Below, piece by piece: positions 40,236 through 48,600 of a DNA stretch of 64,000 bases (position 1 is the stretch's first letter; every line of letters starts with the position of its first letter). The stretch is from Mucilaginibacter paludis DSM 18603 (GTDB taxonomy: Bacteria > Bacteroidota > Bacteroidia > Sphingobacteriales > Sphingobacteriaceae): the NCBI RefSeq assembly GCF_000166195.2, contig NZ_CM001403.1:1550001-1614000 (forward strand). The letters are read 5' to 3'. A program made the position numbers and the translations under genes. Under the pieces are notes generated by a model. That model made no database searches. It saw only the letters and a list, made by a program, of their open reading frames with translations, and was not told where the DNA came from.

Positions 40236-40880
40236 TTATTGAATGCCATATAGTTCTTTTAACTGTTCTTTTTCCTTTATGGCTTGTTGACGGTTGAGCG
40301 CTATTTTTCGGCACTTCGCTATAAAGTCGCCTGCGAACGTGTATTTATCTTTCATGCTGTTATACAGGTGATCCAACCTTTCCAGTCTTTGCTGATCGGT
40401 TAGCTGCATTTTTCCGGGCGTCAGCACCAGGTTTAGTTCGTCTATGTTTTTTTTGCACTCATTTAAAAGATTATTATATACGTCTTGTATGTAATCCAGT
40501 TCACTTACCTGTAACAGCTTTTCCTTTTGCTGCCAGGCAATTTCCTTGTCAAACAAGCTGATCAGCTCTGTTTGGAGATCAAGAATTGCCTTACCTTTAG
40601 GGTCGTTCGCCACCACGCGATTTACCTGTTCTAAAGAGTTAAAGTATGCCGTATGCAAACCGAAAGTGCCGTTTTTTAGGTCGTGGGCGGTATTCAGGCC
40701 GCTCTCCGCGATGTGATAACCTTTCTTTAGCGCCTGCTGGTAAATTTCCAGGTCAGCGATCTGTTCAGCCATGATCTTTCTTTTGGTCGATTGCTGATTG
40801 AAAAATCCACCTAAGAATTGAGCCTTGCATTGCGATAGTGCAAGACCGGTAAAAACAAAAAATAAAATTGCCTTCTTCAT
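40236..40880 (-). CDS. TraI-like periplasmic protein (tra2, second)
   Basis: 214 residues. Leader AILFFVFTGLALSQCKAQ contains a Cys before the likely cleavage site, so lipidation is possible but not clear. Body KKGYHIAESGLNTAHDLKNGTFGLHTAYFNSLEQV matches the second TraI-like gene of tra1 (15894). C-terminal LKELYGIQ. Confidence 0.8.
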   Translation of the reverse strand: MKKAILFFVFTGLALSQCKAQFLGGFFNQQSTKRKIMAEQIADLEIYQQALKKGYHIAESGLNTAHDLKNGTFGLHTAYFNSLEQVNRVVANDPKGKAILDLQTELISLFDKEIAWQQKEKLLQVSELDYIQDVYNNLLNECKKNIDELNLVLTPGKMQLTDQQRLERLDHLYNSMKDKYTFAGDFIAKCRKIALNRQQAIKEKEQLKELYGIQ

Positions 40881-40903
40881 CCTGATCTTTCTCCTGTTCG
40901 TAT

Positions 40904-41566
40904 TTATTGAAGTCCGTAAAGTTGTTTCACCGCCTGCCTGTCCTGTTCATCCTTTGTCCTGGCAAGGCTCAGCGTTACATTTTGCTGATTAAATTGCCGC
41001 AAGTGATCCAGGTTGGTTTGCATCCCGGCAGATGCTTTATGTATCCTTTGCATTCGTTCCGCATCATCCATTTGTGTACTAAAAGAGTTAACGGCCAGCA
41101 GCACTTCATTCAAATTACGAAGGCTTTCCTGTAAAATACCATCATAGATGTTGCCCATATAGCTGATCTCTTCCGCTGAAAAATGCTTATCTTTATGAAA
41201 TAGCGCGTTGGCGTTTTGGTATTCACCAAGTAATTGTTTTTGCTGGTTGATGATATTTTTAACCTCATCATAATCCGAGATAATCGCTTTAACCTGCGCC
41301 AGCTCCTGGTAATACTGTTGGTATAAATTCCTTTCCTTGTTCAGCCAGCCCGATATATCGTTCAGGCTGTTGAGATGCAGATTGTTTTCCAAGGACTGTT
41401 CTGCATTTTGAAGGGCGATGGTCTGATTTTGAAGCTGCTGCACTTTGATATCCAGCGCGGTAATCACTTTTTTTATTGCTGAGGAAACTAACCCTACAAT
41501 AGGGATCTGTGCATTGGCTGCCATGCTGCCCAGCAGCAACGCAGCCATACATATCAGTTTTTTCAT
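40904..41566 (-). CDS. traI: TraI-like periplasmic protein (DUF4141; tra2, first)
   Basis: 220 residues. Signal peptide (MAALLLGSMAANAQ), then IPIVGLVSSAIKKVITALDIKVQQLQNQTIALQNAEQSLEN, the canonical DUF4141/TraI text, and C-terminal VKQLYGLQ. Counterpart of 15209 in tra1. Overlaps the 143-residue gene by 4 bp. Confidence 0.85.
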   Translation of the reverse strand: MKKLICMAALLLGSMAANAQIPIVGLVSSAIKKVITALDIKVQQLQNQTIALQNAEQSLENNLHLNSLNDISGWLNKERNLYQQYYQELAQVKAIISDYDEVKNIINQQKQLLGEYQNANALFHKDKHFSAEEISYMGNIYDGILQESLRNLNEVLLAVNSFSTQMDDAERMQRIHKASAGMQTNLDHLRQFNQQNVTLSLARTKDEQDRQAVKQLYGLQ

Positions 41567-41994
41567 GCCAGATAACTTTTAATTCGTTCCACAAATTCAT
41601 CCTCGGGAAGTGTGCCCGGAATCTTTTTATAAAGGCAGGTGCCTGCAATTAGTAAATCTTCTTCCGGCAAAAAGAAGTACAACTTTGGATAACCAACGCC
41701 TCTTAATTCCTGTGTGTAAGGGTCGTAGACCGTTTTCCATTCCTCTTCCCGGAAATTTACCGGAGATTGATTGTCGGGATTTAAAAGACAGATCGTCCTA
41801 ATTATCTTATAAGTATCCGAGTTGGGCTCTCCAGGAAAGACTGTCAGTGATTCGCGGACCAGATACCCATGTTCTGTTACCTCCCTGCAATACCGGCCAG
41901 TCAATAGCGCCGTTTTTATTTTTTCAGGTGTCAATCCGATAGTCGTCGTTTTGCTGTACGTGCATAGCGATTCGAGTAATTTTGTCCAGTTCAT
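41563..41994 (-). CDS. Unknown cytoplasmic protein in tra2
   Basis: 143 residues, no signal peptide or TM helix. Mixed alpha/beta text: LCTYSKTTTIGLTPEKIKTALLTGRYCREV, GYPKLYFFLPEEDLLIAGTCLYKKIPGTLPEDEFVERIKSYL. Sits between traG (1 bp away) and traI (4-bp overlap), in the slot held by a lipoprotein in tra1. No family recognised. Confidence 0.65.
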   Translation of the reverse strand: MNWTKLLESLCTYSKTTTIGLTPEKIKTALLTGRYCREVTEHGYLVRESLTVFPGEPNSDTYKIIRTICLLNPDNQSPVNFREEEWKTVYDPYTQELRGVGYPKLYFFLPEEDLLIAGTCLYKKIPGTLPEDEFVERIKSYLA

Positions 41995-41995
41995 A

Positions 41996-44449
41996 TTAAT
42001 TCTTTTTATTGCTTATATCTTTCACTAATGCTGCAATACCTTTCATCATATCGCCATATTTTTGGGCATAATCATGCACTATGACCCTTTCTGTACCTTC
42101 CGTCGTGTAGGCATAATATTCCTCGGGGCATAGCTCATTTTTGTACACTTTCATTACCTGACCGCCGATATCGACATAGATCTCACGGTTATCTTTATTG
42201 ACAGAAAGCAGGATGGTTTTGCCTTTTTCCGACATGCCCAATACGTCCTGTAATTTTTCGATCTTGCCCTGAAACTTGCGCATATCCATCAATACCTTGA
42301 TGTCGGCATTATTGATGATCGCGTCTTTAATGATCGGGGAACTGATGAGGTCGTCCAATTCCTGGGTAATGACGATTGGTATACCATTGAATTTCCTGAT
42401 CGTCTTAAAGGCGTATTTCAGAAACTCGGCCATGCCCGATTTGGCGATGGCTTTCCATGCCTCGTCAATCGTAAGCACCTTACGCACGCCTTTCAGCTTG
42501 CGCATCTTGCTGATAAATAATTCCATCAGGATAAGCGTAACGACCCCAAAAAGAATGGGATGATCTTTGATATTGTCCAGCTCTACAACAATGAAGGGCT
42601 GATCGAGCAGGTCAAGGTTTTCCCGGCCATTGAGCAGATAATCAAATTCACCCCCCTCATAATATGGCCTGAGTACGTACAGGAAATTATCAATATCAAA
42701 ATCACGATCTTTGACCCGGTGTCCTTTCAGTACTTCAACATAGTGTGTTTCGAGGTATTCGTAAAACGTATTGAAGCACGGGAAAAGGCTTTTATCATTT
42801 GCCAGGTGCAGGTAATAACCCTGAATGGCATTGGATAAGGCCACATATTCGGAACGGTTAAAACTTTCGTTTTCCTGTTTCCAAAGAGCGATCAGCAACG
42901 CTTTAAGGCTTTCCTTTTTTTCGGTATCCAGTATTTCGCCTTGTTTGATGTAGAAAGGATTAAAGCGGATAGGATTTTCTTCTGTATAAGTAAAATAATA
43001 ACCACCTACCAGTTCACACAGACCTAAGTAGCTGCCGCCAATATCAACGGTAACACAATGCGCGCCCTGGTCGAAAAGCGAACGTAAAATATGATTGACG
43101 GTCATGGATTTACCCCCGCCTGATGTTCCACAGACCAGCATACCCATATTGGAGGCTATACCTTCCTTGCGTGGCGCGTCGAAAAGATCAACAAAAACCG
43201 GCCTGCCGGAACGGTCGCAAAAGCGGATACCTTGCTCCGGCGGAGCGCTTTTATAATTGCTTTCGAGATTAAGGAAGCAGCAGGCCTGTTCCGCGAACGT
43301 ATCGAAAGTATCATTAACGGGAAAGTCGGCGGCATTGCCGGGAATGCCTGCCCACCATATTTGAGCGGCACCGGTAGTTTCGGGTTTTGCAGCGGCATCC
43401 ATTCCTGCCAGCGCCGAAGCAACCTGATTTTTCATATCCTTTAGTTGCTCAGGATTATCAGACCAGATCATTACATTGAAATGTGCTTTTACCGGCAGGC
43501 GTTGCTGGCTGATCGCCTCATTCAAAAAATCGTTCGTCGCATCCAGGGAGATCGCATTTTCACGGGAATAAGCCGATAGTGATTGTAACCGAAGGCGCTT
43601 TTTTTCCAATTGTTTAAGCGTGTCCTGCGCATCGCCAACCAAAATAAACTGATTGTAAACATGATTGCAGGGCAGCAGCAGGCCGAGTGAAGCCGCAAAA
43701 CTGACCGGGAACTTCGTCTTATCCGTAGAATAGGTGTCATAAGTAATTCGCGATCCGCACATGCCCGGCAGGTTTTCTACATCGCCAAGGGTATACAAGG
43801 CCACGTGCTGATCGCCGATCTGTATGCCATCCTCTAAGGCAATATCTTTATATAAAAAATGATCTTCTCTTTCTGTGAGGTAGCAGTATCGCTCGATCAG
43901 ACCGTTTTTATTTGGCTGGCTTAACAGCGCATTCGCAGGCTGGCGGGTAAGCCTGATCAGTCGGCTGTCCTCCAGTAAACGTTTGAACTGACTGGCCATG
44001 TCCAGAAATTCCCGTAAGGCCTGGGGGTTTAGTGTTTCTTCCGGTACCAGGGTCGGACGCAGCAGGTTAGAAAACATAGAGCTACTAAGTTTTCTGCCGT
44101 TTCCTTTTTGCGTGAGCATGATATAACAATCATGCTGCATATAAGGCCTGCCTGAAAAATAACGCTCACTGCTTTCGTTTAAAAAACTACCCTGGCTTTT
44201 CTTTTTGCCCGTTCCGTAATACTGTTGGGTGAACAAGTCCTGTTTATGCAATACGCTATCTTTAGGCAATACCCTGATAGCCTTAACCCAGGCCTGATGT
44301 AAGTTCTCATAATCTTCATCCGAGAGGGTAAACACTTCGGGTAGTTCTGCTTTAAATACAATAGTAACATCGCCCTGCTTAGACAGGATGCAATCATGCT
44401 CAACACCCATAATGGGTAAAATATCCTTCAACTCCTTTTCCATCTGCAC
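41996..44449 (-). CDS. traG: Conjugation ATPase TraG (tra2 copy, VirB4-like)
   Basis: 817 residues (Met 44449 or 44443). Walker A GTSGGGKS at 441-448; Walker B-like region VLTIDEAWKAIAKSGMAEFLKYAFKTIRKFNGIPIVITQELDDL with the DE pair typical of the family, where tra1 TraG has EE. Collinear with tra1 TraG throughout. Unlike tra1, traF does not overlap it: the 267-residue repeat protein lies between. Confidence 0.93.
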   Translation of the reverse strand: MQMEKELKDILPIMGVEHDCILSKQGDVTIVFKAELPEVFTLSDEDYENLHQAWVKAIRVLPKDSVLHKQDLFTQQYYGTGKKKSQGSFLNESSERYFSGRPYMQHDCYIMLTQKGNGRKLSSSMFSNLLRPTLVPEETLNPQALREFLDMASQFKRLLEDSRLIRLTRQPANALLSQPNKNGLIERYCYLTEREDHFLYKDIALEDGIQIGDQHVALYTLGDVENLPGMCGSRITYDTYSTDKTKFPVSFAASLGLLLPCNHVYNQFILVGDAQDTLKQLEKKRLRLQSLSAYSRENAISLDATNDFLNEAISQQRLPVKAHFNVMIWSDNPEQLKDMKNQVASALAGMDAAAKPETTGAAQIWWAGIPGNAADFPVNDTFDTFAEQACCFLNLESNYKSAPPEQGIRFCDRSGRPVFVDLFDAPRKEGIASNMGMLVCGTSGGGKSMTVNHILRSLFDQGAHCVTVDIGGSYLGLCELVGGYYFTYTEENPIRFNPFYIKQGEILDTEKKESLKALLIALWKQENESFNRSEYVALSNAIQGYYLHLANDKSLFPCFNTFYEYLETHYVEVLKGHRVKDRDFDIDNFLYVLRPYYEGGEFDYLLNGRENLDLLDQPFIVVELDNIKDHPILFGVVTLILMELFISKMRKLKGVRKVLTIDEAWKAIAKSGMAEFLKYAFKTIRKFNGIPIVITQELDDLISSPIIKDAIINNADIKVLMDMRKFQGKIEKLQDVLGMSEKGKTILLSVNKDNREIYVDIGGQVMKVYKNELCPEEYYAYTTEGTERVIVHDYAQKYGDMMKGIAALVKDISNKKN

Positions 44450-44492
44450 CGTATTTTCTCTTGTTATTTAATTGAATTACCTCCGTTCCCGT

Positions 44493-45296
44493 TTAAAATC
44501 GCGGGCGGTGACGCGGTTTAATGCGCCGTGCGATTTCTGCGTGTTCTTTCTGCAACTGTTCCCGGTTCTGTCGTATCAATGCTGGTATCCCTGTATCAGC
44601 CAATGGAATAATCACTGCTTTAAGGTCTTTTTTTGGCGGGAAGCGGCGCAGCAATTCGTTTTCATCAATCCCGTAGCGGCGTGCGGTCGACACAGGGTCA
44701 AGGCCGAGTTCATTGGGTAATCTGATCTTAACTACGTTATCAGGGAACTCTGTCAGTTTGGGATCAATATTGACCACCTGCTTCATAACCGGATGGTAAA
44801 AGGCCTCGTAATATTCCCCATCGTTTGTTAAATCAAAACTTTTCAGGCTGATGACAGGAAAAAAATACTTGGCATGACGTAGTTCCTGTAAGGGCAGATC
44901 GATGATAAATTCTTCACCGGCAATGTTAACGCGCGGCAGAACACCTTTTTTTCTTTCCGCCAGCCAATCCTGATCAACGATAACTTCAAAATCTGTTTTG
45001 CCCTTTAGCTCTGTTTCAGGAATACCATATTTTGCGGACATACCTTGCGGGTCAAGCTCGATCAGGGTGGGCACATCGATCCCCTTAACCCGGTTCTGGT
45101 CAAACAGATCTTCAGCTGCTCGTTTTTCGTCCAGGTCATATAATAAGCCATAAAAAGTGCCATTATCCTGCATGTTATTGATAAAGGATATTTCATTGTC
45201 AGGGTCATTTGCCTGTCGTAACACCTGTTTATGAATATCCACCAGGAATGTGGTTCCTTCAATCGTAAATGTTGGCAGCGGCCTTAGCTTTTTCAT
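44493..45296 (-). CDS. Unknown protein made of two related halves
   Basis: 267 residues, soluble. Residues ~7-112 and ~119-225 are repeats of one domain: LPTFTIEGTTFLVDIHKQVLRQ...VPTLIELDPQGMSAKYGIPETEL against LPRVNIAGEEFIIDLPLQELRH...VKIRLPNELGLDPVSTARRYGIDENEL. The domain combines a beta strand pair, a central variable part, and a conserved LDP-x(4)-RYGI-E-x-EL helix. A basic tail (RRIKPRHRPRF) follows. Inserted between traF and traG in tra2 only. Function unknown. Confidence 0.75.
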   Translation of the reverse strand: MKKLRPLPTFTIEGTTFLVDIHKQVLRQANDPDNEISFINNMQDNGTFYGLLYDLDEKRAAEDLFDQNRVKGIDVPTLIELDPQGMSAKYGIPETELKGKTDFEVIVDQDWLAERKKGVLPRVNIAGEEFIIDLPLQELRHAKYFFPVISLKSFDLTNDGEYYEAFYHPVMKQVVNIDPKLTEFPDNVVKIRLPNELGLDPVSTARRYGIDENELLRRFPPKKDLKAVIIPLADTGIPALIRQNREQLQKEHAEIARRIKPRHRPRF

Positions 45297-45324
45297 CTTT
45301 TCCTCCTTATCTTCCAGATTGTTT

Positions 45325-45645
45325 TCATTTATTCATCGCCTGAAAAAATTTCCGGCTGTACGATTTCAGCACTTTGGGTACCTGCTTTTTCGCCATCGCT
45401 TTCATCAGCCCATGTTCACCATACTTTTTACTCATGGCGAAGATCTTAATGCTCATATAGGTTCCGGCAGCGCCGATAACCGAGATGCAGATAACCGTTC
45501 CGGCCCCGGCGATGTACAGCACAGCAAATACGATCATCAGGATGATGACCATCCCGCCGAAGTACCAGATATACTGTGCGCGAAGGCCCTGAAACTCTAT
45601 ACTTTTGTTAATGCCTTTGTTGATATGATAAATGCTGTTTCCCAT
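45325..45645 (-). CDS. traF: Conjugative transfer protein TraF (tra2 copy, DUF4133)
   Basis: 106 residues: SIYHINKGINKSIEFQGLRAQYIWYFGG, two adjacent TM helices, then KKYGEHGLMKAMAKKQVPKVLKSYSRKFFQ. Same family and size as tra1 TraF. It starts 9 bp after the giant helicase gene ends, so the helicase sits inside the tra2 operon. Confidence 0.92.
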   Translation of the reverse strand: MGNSIYHINKGINKSIEFQGLRAQYIWYFGGMVIILMIVFAVLYIAGAGTVICISVIGAAGTYMSIKIFAMSKKYGEHGLMKAMAKKQVPKVLKSYSRKFFQAMNK

Positions 45646-45653
45646 AACCTTGG

Positions 45654-48600
45654 TTAAATCCTTAATCCTTGTTTTTGCCTGATCCGTTTTCCGGTTGCCT
45701 GATCGTCAGCCGTTACCGGAGCACCGTTTGCTCTGGCCAGTCTTGGTTGCTGTTCCGTTGCCGTCGGTTTCAGCGGAATGATCGCCGCCTCTTTCTGGTC
45801 TACCAATTGTCCGGTGGTATTTTCAGGATCAGCGCCGTTTTGCCCTGTCACCTGTTTAAGTTGCTTTTCCTGTATCGTTACCGCAATCTGTCGTTCAAGA
45901 CTGCTTAGTTCATTTTTGAGTTGCTGAATTTCACGGTCTTGCTCAAAAGGTTTGTTCAGCAGGGCTTCCAGCTTAGGGATGTTGTCGTTCAGCTCCGTCA
46001 GTTCCTTATTGTACTTTTCCACCAATCCCTCTACTTTATCGATGGCGTTCAGGAAATAGCGGGCGGCCAACTTTGGATTATCGGGGTTTGGTATACCTGA
46101 TGTGTAGGTATAATGAATGCCGGTTTCAGGGCGGGTTGCATACAGCGTATTAAAACCTTTAAGGACCTGCCTGCTCTTATCTTCCACCCAATCCATTTGC
46201 CGCCGTATCATCAGGTCAAAACCATACAGGCTGCCTATCTTTGTACCTCTGTCCGTCTCCTTTTCGGGCTTCCAGTTCTTTTGTAGCCTGATCAGGTATT
46301 TGCCGATCTCATCGGGCTTTACGGACGGCAGGCTGTCCAGGCTGATTGCGTTGATCTTTGTGCCATCCTTATCCAGCTTCAGGTTGTTTTTATAAATCAA
46401 CGCATCGCTTTCCACCCGGTCGATCAGTTGTGTGATCTTTCCCCTTTCGGTTTGCTGATTTTCCAGTGAGTAACGTGCACGGGTCAGTCCACGGAAATGC
46501 GCTGCTTTCATGCTTTCCATAACCGCTATCTTTTTTTCCAGCCGGGACTTTTCCAGTAGTGAGGTATCGCCGGATAATATGGCTATGTATTCCGATAGGT
46601 TCATGCCGCTTTTATCATCCATCGCGCCCTCATCAATCGTGCGCTTGCTCAGTTCGCAATTCTTCATCTGGCTGATAAAGAGTTGCTTGTTTTTCAGCAA
46701 ATTGAGTTTATAATTATCCAGTGACTTTTCATTGCCGTAGATATACCGTTTTACCTTATTATCGCGGTACTTTTTGGCGGCCTTATTGCCCTGCCTGGCA
46801 CCACGCCCGCCACGCTGATCAAGATCTTTGGGCGTCCAGGGAATATCAAAATCATGGAGTGCAACAATCAGTTCCTGTACATTTAAACCCGTACCCGCTT
46901 TTTCAGTACTGCCTAACAGTATCCGGATTTCACCCCGGTTCATTTTTTTGAACAGCGTTGGCTTTTGCTTATCTGTCCAGTCATGGATAAAGGTGATCTC
47001 ATGCGCAGGGATATTAAAATCGCGCACCAGTTTTTCTTTTATCGCATCATAAATGTTGAAGGTTCCCGGTTTGGGTGTGCCAATGTCGCTGAAAATGATT
47101 TGGGTTCCCCTAAAGGCGCTGCTGGCATGATATTCTTCAGCCACGTGCTGGGCACAAATGCTCACCTTATTGCCGGGGTGATCTTCGAACTGATAGCTAT
47201 TGATCAGCCGCATATCGGCAGCCATCTTTTTAGCATAATTGGTGGCGATCAGCATTCTTCCCTTGTCTTCTTCGGGGGTGAGTTTTGGCCTGCCGATCAG
47301 CCGGGCATCTCCAATACGGGCAAACTCAATGAGTTTTTGAGTAAAGTCCTGCTGATCGGGTGTCAACGGGATATTGATTAACCGTTCATCCAGTTCAGGT
47401 TTATCCAGGTTGATATGCTTGGCCGTTTTATAATCGGTAATTTCATTGTAAAACAGGGCCAGTTCCGGCACCTTAATAAAATAGCGGAAGCGCTCTTTGG
47501 CAACAATCTCGTTGGTGATGGAAAACTCAAAATCGGTTGTTTTCTTGGCGAATACCGCGGCCCAGCCGTCGAAGTTTTCAATCTTTTGGCGCTCCATTTC
47601 GCGGGGACGCAGGTATTTAAAGATGAGGTACATTTCCGTAAGGCTGTTGGAGATCGGCGTACCGGAGAGAAACGTAACGCATAGATCGCTGTCAAAGCGT
47701 TCCTGTAAGGTGCGGACGGCAAACAGCATATTGAGAGCTTTTTGGCTGCCTTCCATATTGCCTAATCCGGCAACCCGGTCATGGCGGGTTGTAAATGTCA
47801 GGTTCTTGAATTTATGCGATTCGTCCACAAACAGGTGGTCAACATCCATTTCCTTGAAATTGATACCTTTATCCTGTTTATGCTCAATTTCATATTTCAA
47901 TGTTTTAAGCTTGGCTGTCAGGTTCTTTTTCTTGATCTCCAGCCCTTTAAGCATCCTGCGCGAAATATCGCCGCCCTCGGCTTTCATCGTATCCAGGTCA
48001 CGTTCTGTATTGTCCAGTTCCGCCTGGAATATAGCCTGCTGCATTTCAGGCGATTGCGGTATCTTTCCGAACTGGTCGTGGGTCAAAATGATACAATCCC
48101 AATTATTATTCTTGATCTCATGAAACAGCCGCAGTCTTTTAGCCGGTACAAAATCGTCTTCTTCCGGTGCCAGAATGCGCGCAGCAGGATAGGCTTTGCG
48201 ATAGGTTTCCGCAATCTGCTTTACATTTGCTTTCAGCGCCAGTATCATCGGCTTGTGAACAATTCCAAGACGTTTCATTTCCTGTGCGGCGACGATCATG
48301 GTGAGCGTCTTGCCCAAACCAACCTCGTGATCAATCAGCGCACCCCGGTTTTGCATGATGCGCCAGGCCGCATTTTTCTGCGAGCTGTACAGATCGTCAA
48401 TGCCCAACGCTTGTTTGTCCAACCCCGGAAATGTCAGGTGACTACCGTCATATTCCCGCAGGACGTAACAGTTAAAGGTGTCGTTATAAAGTTTTTCAAT
48501 GTACCGCTTATCGCTATCAGGAAGCTCCTGCAGCCAGTTCACAAAGCCGGAACGGATATTTTCAATCTTTTGGTGTGCTAACTGAATCGCTTCGTTATCC

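Noticed and set aside
47781..48581. 266-codon ORF on the plus strand
   Set aside because: Antisense to the helicase domain of the giant protein, whose motifs are intact in the other frame.
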